Below are positions 1-9,673 of a stretch of DNA of 38,179 nt, one piece after another (within the stretch, counting starts at the first letter, position 1; each line of letters begins with the position of its first letter). This stretch comes from Planctomycetales bacterium (GTDB taxonomy: Bacteria; Planctomycetota; Planctomycetia; Pirellulales; Pirellulaceae), in the NCBI GenBank assembly GCA_020426845.1, contig JAGQPF010000299.1, positions 1-38,179 of the forward strand, given 5' to 3'. A program made the translations under genes and the position numbers. The notes under the pieces were generated by a model. It did not search any database. It was not told where the DNA came from and worked only from the letters and a program-made list of their open reading frames with translations.

Positions 1-2382
1 ACACTGAGGCAGCTTGTCATCAACGACAACGAGCCATCGTTCGGCGATATCGAATTTGGAGCCACAGTCGGAGACCTGCTCAAGTCTCGCTCGGGTGTGT
101 ACCACCCGGCGCTTTACGAGACGAAGTCGATGGCCGAGAAGCGGCCAAAGCGAGGGGCACACGGGCCGGGAGAGTTCTGGTATTACAACAATTGGGACTT
201 CAATGCGCTGGGCACGATCTTCGACCAGCTGGTCGGAACTAGCCTGTTTGAGGAGTTTGAGGCTCGGCTGGCACGCCCGCTGGGCATGCAGGACTTCCGC
301 CGCTCGCGCGACACGAATTACGTGGCAGGAAAAGACTCGAACCATCGCGCGTACCCGTTTCTGCTCAGCGCTCGGGACCTCGCTCGTTTTGGCCAGTTGA
401 TGCTGCAGCGGGGGCAATGGCAGGGAACGCGGCTGGTTTCCGCCGATTGGGTTCGGGAAAGCACACAGTCCTATTCGGACACGGGAGCCTCGGGCGGCTA
501 CGGTTATATGTGGTGGGTGGCTGCGGCGGGGCGACACTTTCCGAACGTCGAGTTGCCCGCAGGCAGCTACTCGGCACGCGGCTACCGCGGGCACTTTCTC
601 GTCGTGATTCCCGCCTACGACCTGGTGGTCTGTCACCGCGTCAACACCTTTCAGTCGGGCTCGGTCTCCAACGCCAATTTCGGTCGGCTGTTGGCCAAGA
701 TTCTGGAGGCCAAGCCCGCCGACGAACGTCCCGCGCCGACGGGCGGTTTGTTCGCCTTGCCCGATCGCAAGCCGGTTTACGACGTCGCGATTCGTGGCGG
801 AGAAGTCATGGATGGAGATGGCAAGGCCAAGTTCCGCGCCGATGTGGCCATTCGTTCCGGTCGAATCGTCAAGGTGGGCGATCTCGGCGATGCGCTCGCA
901 GCTCGCGAGATCGATGCGCGGGGACGCATCGTCGCGCCGGGCTTTATCGACCTGCACAGCCACGCCGACCAGGGGCTGGTCTCCTCCAATCCTGCGCGTC
1001 GCGCCGCTCCGAATCTGATCACACAAGGGATCACCACCGTGGTGGTCAACCAAGACGGCGGCGGACCATTGGATCTGCGCAAGCAACGCGACACGATGCG
1101 TCGACTTGGCGTCGGCTTGAATGTCGTGCCGCTGCTCGGACACGGCACGTTGCGCGAAGCGGTGCTGGGGAAGGACTTTGAGCGGCCGGCCACGGAGGAC
1201 GAAGTCGCCGAAATGCAGCGGCGACTGGCCGCAGTTTTGCGCGATGGGGCGTTCGGGCTCTCCGCGGGTCTTGAGTATGTGCCGGGTCGCTGGAGCACGC
1301 CTCGGGAGATGGAGGCGTTGGCTCGTGCCGTCGCCGAGTCGCAGGGGGTGTATGTCGTTCACGAACGTAGCAGTGGCAGCCGGCCGATGTGGTATTTGCC
1401 AAGTCGCGATGATCCGAGCCAGCCATCGATGTACGACAATCTCACCGAGTTGATTCAGATTGCCGACCGCACCAAGGCCACGGTGGTCGCGACGCATATC
1501 AAGGCCCGCGGCGTGGACTTCTGGGGCGCGAGCGAGCGGATGAGTTCGATGATCGAATCGGCTCGTGCCCGAGGGCTGTCACTGTATGCGGACCAGTATG
1601 CCTATAACACCAGCGGCAGCGATGGACGCATTGTGTTGATCCCGGCTTGGGCGTTTCGGCAGCCGGAGCCCCCTGCGCCGGCGAAGTCCTTTGCCGAGCT
1701 GCTCGAGGCGACGCTGGCTGACGCAGAGCGGGCCGAGAAGCTGAAACGGGATATTGAATTCGAGATCTCGCGCCGAGGCGGCGCCAAGGCGATCGTGATC
1801 GTCGAGCATCCCAACGAGGCGTTGTCGGGAAAATCGTTGGCGGAGTTTGCTCGCGACGAAGGCGTCGAGCCCGCGCAGGCGGCGATTCGACTGCAGCTGC
1901 GCGGCGACCGCAAGCGGCGGGGCGGCGCCCGGCTGCGGGCGTACTCCATGTCGGAGCGAGATGTTGAGGCATTCGCCGCTACCCCATGGGTGGCGACCTC
2001 CAGCGACGCGGGCATCGCCCTGCCCGAGGACGGCCCCGTGCACCCCAGGTTTTACGGCGCCTTTCCGCGGAAGATTCGGCGATATGCCCTCGAAAAGCGG
2101 CTCATGTCCGTCGAGGAGGCCGTGCGCCAGTCCACCTCGCTGCCTGCCGACATCGTCGGGCTCAAGGACCGGGGCCGGATTCGCGAGGGCGCCGTCGCGG
2201 ATGTTGTCGTCTTCGACTTGACTACAATCAAGGACACGGCCGACGCCTTTCAGCCGCACCAATATGCGGACGGAATCGAGTATGTTTTTGTCAACGGCCA
2301 GCTGGCCTGCGAGGGGCAGCGCTGGCTGGGGAATTTGTGCGGCGAGGTGCTGACGCATCATGCCCCAGCCAACGCTCCATGA
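1..2382 (+). CDS. Serine hydrolase (beta-lactamase fold) fused to N-acyl-D-amino-acid deacylase, 5'-truncated
   Basis: The reading frame is open from base 1, so the true start and the SxxK nucleophile motif lie outside the window; the first in-window ATG (97) falls inside the fold and is not the start. Up to about base 700 it resembles class C beta-lactamase/esterase proteins: LLKSRSG, the YYNN motif matching the YxN catalytic element, and RGHFLVV near the end of the fold. From about 772 to 2360 it is an amidohydrolase of the D-aminoacylase family, with [10 protein letters not shown] (metal-binding HxH), VVATHIK and TSSDAGIA containing the usual late Asp. The family hydrolyses N-acyl-D-amino acids in a metal-dependent reaction. 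The N-terminal half could be a peptidase or esterase acting on D-amino-acid substrates such as peptidoglycan fragments; that link is inferred. The usual Cys of the family loop is replaced ([10 protein letters not shown]), so substrate is uncertain. The next gene follows after 85 bp. Confidence 0.85.
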   Translation, partial: TLRQLVINDNEPSFGDIEFGATVGDLLKSRSGVYHPALYETKSMAEKRPKRGAHGPGEFWYYNNWDFNALGTIFDQLVGTSLFEEFEARLARPLGMQDFRRSRDTNYVAGKDSNHRAYPFLLSARDLARFGQLMLQRGQWQGTRLVSADWVRESTQSYSDTGASGGYGYMWWVAAAGRHFPNVELPAGSYSARGYRGHFLVVIPAYDLVVCHRVNTFQSGSVSNANFGRLLAKILEAKPADERPAPTGGLFALPDRKPVYDVAIRGGEVMDGDGKAKFRADVAIRSGRIVKVGDLGDALAAREIDARGRIVAPGFIDLHSHADQGLVSSNPARRAAPNLITQGITTVVVNQDGGGPLDLRKQRDTMRRLGVGLNVVPLLGHGTLREAVLGKDFERPATEDEVAEMQRRLAAVLRDGAFGLSAGLEYVPGRWSTPREMEALARAVAESQGVYVVHERSSGSRPMWYLPSRDDPSQPSMYDNLTELIQIADRTKATVVATHIKARGVDFWGASERMSSMIESARARGLSLYADQYAYNTSGSDGRIVLIPAWAFRQPEPPAPAKSFAELLEATLADAERAEKLKRDIEFEISRRGGAKAIVIVEHPNEALSGKSLAEFARDEGVEPAQAAIRLQLRGDRKRRGGARLRAYSMSERDVEAFAATPWVATSSDAGIALPEDGPVHPRFYGAFPRKIRRYALEKRLMSVEEAVRQSTSLPADIVGLKDRGRIREGAVADVVVFDLTTIKDTADAFQPHQYADGIEYVFVNGQLACEGQRWLGNLCGEVLTHHAPANAP

Positions 2383-2467
2383 AGCCAACGCACTCGCCTC
2401 GCCGGCAATTTCGCCAGCGAATGGCTCAGCAACACTCACCAATCATTCAACGTCTCCTACCCATTCG

Positions 2468-5400
2468 ATGAACGACATGAATTCAACGCGACGCTTCCGT
2501 GAGGCTGTTGAAAATCACCTTTTGCAATCTCCCTTGCGCCAATCGTCGGCAAGGTGCTTTTCGGCACGTTTGAGTCGCTTGGGCCGCGTGGCCTCGCTGG
2601 TGTTGTTGGGCGGATGGTGTGCCTGCTTGTCAGTTCTAACGCCGGTGGCGAGCGCCGAGGATCTCTGGTTGCATTCGTTCGAGCGGCATCAGTTGACGGA
2701 CACGTATTTCTCCGAGGGCGCCAACGCGGGCGATTTGAATAACGATGGCGTCGCGGACGCGGTCTACGGTCCCTACTGGTTTGCCGGCCCCGACTACCGC
2801 CAACGGCACGAGATCTATAAACCGGTGCCCCAGGATGTGAACCGCTACGCCGACAATTTTTTCTCGTGGGTGTACGACTTCAACGGAGATGGCTGGCGAG
2901 ATGTTTTCGTGGTCGGCTTTCCCGGCACGCCCGCGTATGTCTACGAGAATCCAAAGCAACACGACGGCAAACATTGGAAGAAGCACGAGGTGTTCGATTG
3001 GGTCTCGAACGAATCGCCACAGCTGATCAACATCGTCGGTGACGAACGGCCCGAGCTGGTCTGCACACGTGATGGATTTTTCGGCTTTGCCACCGTGAAT
3101 TGGGAGCAGCCGTTTGAAGCGTGGCAGTTCCATCCCGTATCCGAACAGGTGACGGCCGGCAAGTTTGGCCACGGCCTGGGCATCGGCGACGTGAACAATG
3201 ACGGCCGGCTGGACATTATCCACGCCAAGGGCTGGTACGAGCAGCCGGAGAAAGACGCGGACAAGTCGCGGTGGGCGCCGCACGAAGTCACATTCACGCT
3301 CGGGTACGGCGGCGCCGAGATGTACGCCTACGATGTCGATGGCGACGGCGACAATGACATCATCACCAGCCACCGCGCTCATGATTTTGGGCTCGCCTGG
3401 TACGAACAGGTTGGCAAAGGCGACGGAACGGAGTTCAAGCACCATTTGATCATGGGCTCGCATCCGTCGGAGAACAAATACGGCGTGTTGTTCAGCGAGC
3501 TGCACTCGGTGGCGCTGGCGGATATCGATGGCGACGGGCTGAAGGACATTGTCACGGGCAAGACCTATTGGTCGCACCACAAGCAGAGCCCAATGTGGGA
3601 CGCGGGCGCCGTGGTCTATTGGTTCAAGCTGGTGCGAGGCAAAGACGGGGTCGATTGGATTCCGTATCAAGCCGACGGCGAGGCGGGCATTGGCCGCCAA
3701 TTGTCGTTGGCGGACGTCAACGACGATGGGTTGCTCGACTTTGTCGTGGGCGGCATGAAGGGCGCTCATGTGCTGATTCATCGCCGCAAGGAGGCGACTG
3801 CCGAGCAGTGGCAAGCGGCTCAGCCCAAGGTCTACACGGGGCCGAAGCTGCCTACGGCCGATGGCGCCAAGGCTGCCCGCGGCCCAAAGTCGAAGATCAA
3901 TGCCAAGACCGCTCGAGTGGACGGCGCTATCGAGGGCGAAGGGCTGCCATTCAAGGTGAGTGGCGGGAAGGCGAGCAGTCAGGACATGTCCCGCTTCCAG
4001 GCGGACCGTTGGAGCAACCGCTCGCAGATGTGGTGGACCGGCGGCCGCCCCGGCGACAAGATCACGTTTCAGCTGCCGGAGTTTGAAGGCGCCGTCGACC
4101 TCGAGGTCGTGCTGACTTGCGCTCGCGACTACGGCGTCGTGCAGCTGTCATTGGATGAACAGAAGCTGGGTGAGCCAATCGACCTGTACAACACGGATGT
4201 GGTCACCACCGGCGTGCTGTCGTTCAAGCAACTGAAGGTGAAGGGCGGCAAGCACACGCTGACGGCGCAAATTGTCGGGGCCAACCCCAGCGCGGTGAAG
4301 GCGCACATGTTTGCGTTAGACTACCTGCGCGTGCAAACGGCGGACGGCAAGTTCGTCGCGGCGCCCGCTCCGCCCGCGCCGGCGGCAGCGGAGACGGGTG
4401 GCGTCAAGGCCAAGTCGCGTGACGGCCGCGAGCTCAACCTCGATTTCGAAACAGGCACGCTGGCCGATTGGACGGCGAAAGGCGAGGCGTTCGCGGGCCA
4501 GCCGATCAAGGGCGATGTGGTTGTGGTCCGCCGCAGCGACATGCGAAGCGGACACGCGGGCGATTATTGGATTGGCGGCTTCGAGCTGCATCGCGACGCT
4601 CCCAAAGGCACGCTGACCTCGGCCCCGTTTGTCGTGACGCATCCTTACGCCAGCTTTCTGGCCAATGGCGGCGCCAGCGACGCCACTCGCGTCGAGTTGG
4701 TGCGCGAGGAGGACGGCAAGGTCATCTATAAGATCGCAGGCGCCGAAAGCGAGACAATGCGGCGCGTGGTGGTCGACTTGCGGGCGCATGTCGGCAAGGA
4801 GCTGCGGATTCGTCTCGTCGACGAGCACGCCGGTCACTGGGGGCACTTGAACTTCGACGACTTCCTGCTGCATGCCAACCGCCCTGCCCAAGTCACGCAG
4901 CCGCTGGTGACCTTGGTGCCCGACGAGTATCCGCACGCCGGCTTGGCGGCCCAAGAGGCGGCCGCCGCGATGAAACTGCCCGAGGGATTTCGAGCGGTGG
5001 TTGGCGCCGGCGAGCCGCAAGTGCAGCAGCCGATCGCAATGGCGATCGATGACCGCGGCCGCGTGTGGATTGCCGAGGCCTACGAGTATCCGGTGCGCGC
5101 CGACGGCGAGCGTGGCCGTGACCGCATTCTGGTCTTCGAGGACACCGACGGCGATGGCAGTCTCGATCAGCGAAAAGTGTTCATCGAAGGGCTGAATCTT
5201 GTCAGCGGCCTGGAGGTCGGCTTTGGCGGCGTCTGGGTTGGCGCGGCGCCCTACTTCATGTTCATTCCCGATCGCGACGGCGACGACAAGCCCGACAGCG
5301 AGCCACAAGTATTGCTGGACGGCTGGGGTTACCAGGACACGCATGAGACGCTGAACGCGTTCATTTGGGGTCCCGATGGTTGGTTGTACGGATGCCATGG

Positions 5401-8400
5401 TGTCTTCACGCACTCGCGCGTGGGCAAGCCCGGCACTCCCGACGAGCAGCGTGTGCCGTTGAATTGCGCGGTGTGGCGTTATCATCCCACGCGGCATCAG
5501 TTCGACGTGTTCTCGCACGGCACGAGCAATCCGTGGGGCGTCGATTTCAACGACCATGGCCAAGCGTTCATCACCGCCTGCGTGATTCCGCACCTCTATC
5601 ACATGATTCAGGGGGGCCGCTATCAGCGGCAGGGCGGACAGCATTTCAATCCCTATACCTACCGCGACATCTCGACGATCGCGGACCACCTGCACTATCT
5701 CGGCGCCACGCCGCACAGCGGCAACAGCAAGTCGGACGCGGCCGGCGGCGGCCACGCTCACGCGGGCGCGATGATCTACCTTGGCGGCTTGTGGCCCGAG
5801 CGTTATCGCAATCAGCTGTTCATGAACAACATCCACGGCCAGCGGCTGAATATGGATGTGCTGAAGCCCAACGGCTCGGGCTATGTCGGCAGCCACGGCC
5901 CCGATTTCCTGCTGACCGGCGACCAGGCGTCACAGATCCTCAACTTGCGATATGGGCCCGATGGCAACGCTTGGATGATCGACTGGTATGACATGCAAGC
6001 TTGCCACCGACGCGAGTCAACGGTCCACGATCGCACCAACGGGCGGATCTACAAGATTTGCTACGGCGAGTCCAAGCAATCGGCGCCGCCCAAGCCGTTG
6101 GCGGAGTTGTCGGACAACGACCTGGCGTCGTTCGCGCTGCACGCCAACGATTGGTACGTCCGCCACAGCCGCCGTTTGTTGCAAGAACGCGCCGCGAAGG
6201 GCGCGATCAGCGAGGATGCGGTGAAGACGTTGCAGGGAATTCTCGGCAGCCACGGCGATGACACTCGCCGGCTGCGAGCCGCCTGGGCGCTGCACGTGAT
6301 CGGCAAGCTCGATCCAACCTCGATGTTGGCTGACGCCAGTCCTTACGTGCGGGCCTGGGGCATTCAGCTCGCTGTCGAGCAGGCCAGTGACGAGCCGTCG
6401 GCCGAATTGGTTGCTCGCTTTGCCGAGTTGGCACGAGGTGACCAGTCGCAAGTGGTGCGGCTCTATCTCGCCTCGGCGGCGCAGAAAGTTCCCGTCGCTC
6501 GCCGTTGGGAACTCGTCGAAGCGCTTGCCCAGCACGCCGAGGATGCGGGAGATCACAACTTGCCGCTGATGTACTGGTACGCCGCCGAGCCGCTGGCCGA
6601 GACGGACGCGACGCGGGCGCTGGCCTTGGCGATGTCGACGGGAGAGGCGATGCCGCTGCTGCGTGAGTTTATGCTGCGGCGGATCGGCAGCAGTGGCGAT
6701 GGCGCCGCGTCCTTGCAGGTGTTGGTCGAAGGACTGGGCAAGGCCCAGCAGCCTCGCGTGCAGCTGACGTTTCTGGGAGCGATCCGAGCGGCTTTGAAAG
6801 GTCAGCGGCAGGTCGCCGCGCCGAAGGCCTGGTCGCAAGTCTCGGCAAGCCTGCTGCAAAGCGATAACCCAGACGTGCAACTGCAAGCCGTCGCGCTCGG
6901 CGTCACCTTTGGGGATCAGGCCGCAATGGAGCGAATGCGAAAGCAAGTCACCGACGGCTCGGCGCCCGAGAAAGACCGTCTGGTCGCTCTGCAATCCTTG
7001 CTGGATGCAAAGGACGCGGGATTGGCTGGCACGCTCGTCTCGCTTCTCGGCAGCGGCGAATCCAACGGGCTGCGGTCCGCAGCGATTCGCGGCGCCGGAC
7101 AGTATCCTGACGCTCGTTTGGCCGCTGCGTTGCTAACGGGATATGCCGACTTCTCGCCCGACGAGCGACGCATGGCGCTGGGCACGCTTTGTTCGCGCAG
7201 CGACTCTGCCGTCGGACTGCTCAAGGCAATTGAGGCCAAACGCATTCCCGGTGTCGATCTGACCGCCGATCTGGTACGGCAGCTGCAATTTCTGGAAAGC
7301 AAAGAGGTGAACACGCTGCTCAAGGAGGTGTGGGGAACGGCCCGCGAGTCCGCAGCGGACAAGTTGGCGATGATCGCCGACTATAAGAAACTCGTGGAGG
7401 CCGCCGATCATCCGGCGCCGGACGACGAGCTGGGACGCGCCGTGTTTGCCAAGACGTGCATGAAGTGCCATACGCTGTACGGAGTCGGCAAGCGAGTCGG
7501 ACCCGATTTGACCGGCTCCAACCGCTCCAATCTGGACTACTTGCTGAGCAACATCGTCGACCCGAGCGCCGTGATGGCGAAAGAGTATCGCGCAACGATG
7601 ATCGGAACCGACGACGGCCGCGTGCTTACCGGACTGGTGAAGGAAGAGAACGACAAGGCGGTCACGTTGCTCACTCCGGACGGCGTCGAAGTGCTGCCGA
7701 AGGACGAGATCGTCCGCCGAGCGGAAAGCGAGAAGTCGATGATGCCCGACGATCAGCTCAAGCAGTTCACACCGCACGAAGTGCGGTCGCTGGTCGGCTA
7801 TCTTCGCGGCAAGCAGCAGACTCCGATGCTGGCGACCAAGGAGAACGCGGCCACGATCTTCAACGGTCGTGATCTCACCGGCTGGTCGGGCGACGACGGC
7901 CTTTGGACCGTGGAGGACGGCGAACTGGTGGGCCGAACCGAGGGCCTGCGAAAGAATCGGTGGATCGTGAGCGACTTGGCCATGGACAACTTCCGGCTGA
8001 GCGTCGAAGTCAAGCTGGTGGACAATCAAGGCAACAGCGGCATTCAGTTCCGCAGCCATGCGAAGGATGGCGAGGTGTCCGGCTATCAGGCCGACGTCGG
8101 CGCGGGCTGGTGGGGCAAGCTCTATGAAGAGCACGGTCGCGCCCTGCTCTGGGAGAAATCGGGGGAAGCCCACGTGAAGTCAGGCGAGTGGAACACGTAC
8201 GAGATCGTGGCTGAACGCCACCACATTCGCACCTGGATCAATGGCCAGCCATGCGTGGATCTCGATGACGCCGCCGGCGCCGAGCGTGGCATCCTGGCCC
8301 TGCAACTCCATAGCGGTGGCAAGACCGAAGTGCGGTTCCGCAACTTCCGTCTGGAAGTGCTAAGCCAGGAGTTGGAGGCGCCCGCGGACGCAAGCGGAAA

Positions 8401-8416
8401 GGCCGAGCAGAAGTGA
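2468..8416 (+). CDS. Giant exported PVC-type dehydrogenase protein: FG-GAP, CBM-like, propeller, HEAT, cytochrome c and DUF1080 domains
   Basis: The protein is 1982 residues from the ATG at 2468. An upstream ATG at 2360 overlaps the previous gene and would add low-complexity sequence before the signal peptide. The signal segment LVLLGGWCACLSVLTPVASA precedes ED. Approximate domains: FG-GAP/VCBS repeats 85-430 with six DxNxDG-like calcium motifs (DLNNDG, DFNGDG, DVNNDG, DVDGDG, DIDGDG, DVNDDG); a beta-sandwich 500-625 resembling the C-terminal module of GH172-type proteins; a second sandwich 655-805; PVC-type membrane-bound dehydrogenase propeller 835-1200; HEAT-like helical repeats 1210-1640; planctomycete heme-binding domain 1655-1785 with CMKCH at 1664-1668; DUF1080 (3-keto-glycoside hydrolase-like) 1795-1970. 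Periplasmic oxidation of a sugar or glycoside, with electrons passed to the c-heme, is a reasonable inference; the substrate is unknown. Its stop overlaps the next start. Confidence 0.9.
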   Translation: MNDMNSTRRFREAVENHLLQSPLRQSSARCFSARLSRLGRVASLVLLGGWCACLSVLTPVASAEDLWLHSFERHQLTDTYFSEGANAGDLNNDGVADAVYGPYWFAGPDYRQRHEIYKPVPQDVNRYADNFFSWVYDFNGDGWRDVFVVGFPGTPAYVYENPKQHDGKHWKKHEVFDWVSNESPQLINIVGDERPELVCTRDGFFGFATVNWEQPFEAWQFHPVSEQVTAGKFGHGLGIGDVNNDGRLDIIHAKGWYEQPEKDADKSRWAPHEVTFTLGYGGAEMYAYDVDGDGDNDIITSHRAHDFGLAWYEQVGKGDGTEFKHHLIMGSHPSENKYGVLFSELHSVALADIDGDGLKDIVTGKTYWSHHKQSPMWDAGAVVYWFKLVRGKDGVDWIPYQADGEAGIGRQLSLADVNDDGLLDFVVGGMKGAHVLIHRRKEATAEQWQAAQPKVYTGPKLPTADGAKAARGPKSKINAKTARVDGAIEGEGLPFKVSGGKASSQDMSRFQADRWSNRSQMWWTGGRPGDKITFQLPEFEGAVDLEVVLTCARDYGVVQLSLDEQKLGEPIDLYNTDVVTTGVLSFKQLKVKGGKHTLTAQIVGANPSAVKAHMFALDYLRVQTADGKFVAAPAPPAPAAAETGGVKAKSRDGRELNLDFETGTLADWTAKGEAFAGQPIKGDVVVVRRSDMRSGHAGDYWIGGFELHRDAPKGTLTSAPFVVTHPYASFLANGGASDATRVELVREEDGKVIYKIAGAESETMRRVVVDLRAHVGKELRIRLVDEHAGHWGHLNFDDFLLHANRPAQVTQPLVTLVPDEYPHAGLAAQEAAAAMKLPEGFRAVVGAGEPQVQQPIAMAIDDRGRVWIAEAYEYPVRADGERGRDRILVFEDTDGDGSLDQRKVFIEGLNLVSGLEVGFGGVWVGAAPYFMFIPDRDGDDKPDSEPQVLLDGWGYQDTHETLNAFIWGPDGWLYGCHGVFTHSRVGKPGTPDEQRVPLNCAVWRYHPTRHQFDVFSHGTSNPWGVDFNDHGQAFITACVIPHLYHMIQGGRYQRQGGQHFNPYTYRDISTIADHLHYLGATPHSGNSKSDAAGGGHAHAGAMIYLGGLWPERYRNQLFMNNIHGQRLNMDVLKPNGSGYVGSHGPDFLLTGDQASQILNLRYGPDGNAWMIDWYDMQACHRRESTVHDRTNGRIYKICYGESKQSAPPKPLAELSDNDLASFALHANDWYVRHSRRLLQERAAKGAISEDAVKTLQGILGSHGDDTRRLRAAWALHVIGKLDPTSMLADASPYVRAWGIQLAVEQASDEPSAELVARFAELARGDQSQVVRLYLASAAQKVPVARRWELVEALAQHAEDAGDHNLPLMYWYAAEPLAETDATRALALAMSTGEAMPLLREFMLRRIGSSGDGAASLQVLVEGLGKAQQPRVQLTFLGAIRAALKGQRQVAAPKAWSQVSASLLQSDNPDVQLQAVALGVTFGDQAAMERMRKQVTDGSAPEKDRLVALQSLLDAKDAGLAGTLVSLLGSGESNGLRSAAIRGAGQYPDARLAAALLTGYADFSPDERRMALGTLCSRSDSAVGLLKAIEAKRIPGVDLTADLVRQLQFLESKEVNTLLKEVWGTARESAADKLAMIADYKKLVEAADHPAPDDELGRAVFAKTCMKCHTLYGVGKRVGPDLTGSNRSNLDYLLSNIVDPSAVMAKEYRATMIGTDDGRVLTGLVKEENDKAVTLLTPDGVEVLPKDEIVRRAESEKSMMPDDQLKQFTPHEVRSLVGYLRGKQQTPMLATKENAATIFNGRDLTGWSGDDGLWTVEDGELVGRTEGLRKNRWIVSDLAMDNFRLSVEVKLVDNQGNSGIQFRSHAKDGEVSGYQADVGAGWWGKLYEEHGRALLWEKSGEAHVKSGEWNTYEIVAERHHIRTWINGQPCVDLDDAAGAERGILALQLHSGGKTEVRFRNFRLEVLSQELEAPADASGKAEQK

Positions 8417-9414
8417 GAGTGCTTGTCACCGGCGCGGGCGGCTTTCTGGGGCGTTATGTCGCGGAACAGCTCGCCGCGCGCGGGGACCAAGTGCGCGGTC
8501 TCGCCCGAGGAGACTATCCCGAACTGGCTGCGGTCGGCGTGGAAATGGTGCGCGGTGACATCCGCGATCAGGCAGCCGTCGAAGCGGCCTGCCGAGATGT
8601 CGACGCCGTGATCCACACGGCTGCGGTGGCCGGGATTTGGGGGCCTCGCGAGCACTTTTTTTCGATCAACACCGAAGGCACTCGGCTGGTGCTGGAAGCG
8701 GCCCAACATGCCGGCGCGTCGGCGTTTGTCCAGTGCAGCAGCCCGAGCGTCACTTTTGACGCCTCGGCGCAGGAAGACGTCGACGAGTCGGCGCCGTATC
8801 CCAGCCGTTGGCTGTGCCATTATCCCCATAGCAAGGCGCTGGCCGAGCAGGCTGCCTTGGCCGCCAATCGCGACGGCTTTCGCACTTGTGCCCTCCGGCC
8901 GCACCTAATCTGGGGGCCCCGCGATCAACACTTGATTCCCCGCCTGTTGAATCGGGCCAGGGCCGGCCAATTAAAAATTGTCGGCGACGGGCGAAATTTG
9001 ATCGACATGGTGTATGTGGAGAATGCCGCGGCAGCGCACGTTCAAGCGATGGACTGCCTGCTGTCGGGCGGAGCTGCATCGGGGAAGGTGTACTTCATCA
9101 GCCAGGGCGAGCCTGTCGTCTGTTGGGATTGGATCAACGAAATCCTGTCTCTGGCGGACTTGCCACCGCTGGCGAAGCGCATATCGTTCTCGAAGGCGTA
9201 TGCCGCCGGCTGGGTGTTGGAGGGATTGTGGACGTTGCTGCGTCGCACCGATGAACCGCGCATGACCCGGTTCCTGGCTGCGCAACTCGCGTTGCCGCAC
9301 TTTTTCGACATCTCAGCCGCCAGGCGAGACTTCGGCTATTCTCCGGCAATCTCGACGGAGGTCGGCATGGAGCGACTCGCCGATTGGATTCGGGGCGGCT
9401 GTTGCCCCAACTAA
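8413..9414 (+). CDS. NAD(P)-dependent epimerase/3-beta-hydroxysteroid dehydrogenase-like reductase (OleD-like)
   Basis: This is an extended short-chain dehydrogenase of 333 residues. It starts at GTG 8413, overlapping the TGA of the preceding gene by four bases, which implies coupled translation. The Rossmann motif is VTGAGGFLGRYVAEQL at the N terminus, and the catalytic YxxxK is YPHSK. Segments such as ARGDYPEL, LRPHLIWGP, DGRNLIDMVYVENAA and FISQGEP resemble OleD, the NADPH-dependent reductase that reduces 2-alkyl-3-ketoalkanoates in bacterial olefin synthesis, and related 3-beta-HSD proteins. OleA, OleB and OleC are not present here, so that function is not shown. The neighbouring ketosynthase operon begins 260 bp downstream and lacks a ketoreductase of its own, so a role in acyl-chain chemistry is plausible but inferred. 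No signal peptide, so cytoplasmic. Confidence 0.85.
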   Translation: MRVLVTGAGGFLGRYVAEQLAARGDQVRGLARGDYPELAAVGVEMVRGDIRDQAAVEAACRDVDAVIHTAAVAGIWGPREHFFSINTEGTRLVLEAAQHAGASAFVQCSSPSVTFDASAQEDVDESAPYPSRWLCHYPHSKALAEQAALAANRDGFRTCALRPHLIWGPRDQHLIPRLLNRARAGQLKIVGDGRNLIDMVYVENAAAAHVQAMDCLLSGGAASGKVYFISQGEPVVCWDWINEILSLADLPPLAKRISFSKAYAAGWVLEGLWTLLRRTDEPRMTRFLAAQLALPHFFDISAARRDFGYSPAISTEVGMERLADWIRGGCCPN

Positions 9415-9673
9415 TGCGCCGATCGGAACGGGGCCGGATAGTGAAATTCGCACGAAAACCGTGGTTTGACGCGATTCGACTCGCCGGCTGACGCTTGGTG
9501 GCGGCTTGTCAAACTACCGCTCAGGCAGTAATTTCAGGAGTTTGACGAAGCGGCCAATTGGACCGGCAGTGCCAACAGCAACCGGCATCCATTCAGGCTG
9601 ACACCCTGCGCCACGTGGTTGCATTTGCGGACTTAACAGGCCTCAACAGGCTGCAAACGATAGGATGGGTGGG

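Noticed and set aside
2360..2467. Start of the giant protein at ATG 2360
   Set aside because: It overlaps the previous gene and places a long polar segment before the signal peptide; ATG 2468 (or 2477) fits export better.
9415..9673. Promoter of the ketosynthase operon
   Set aside because: TTAACA-17-AACGAT and a TTGACG near 9542 were seen, but the -10 matches are too poor to call.
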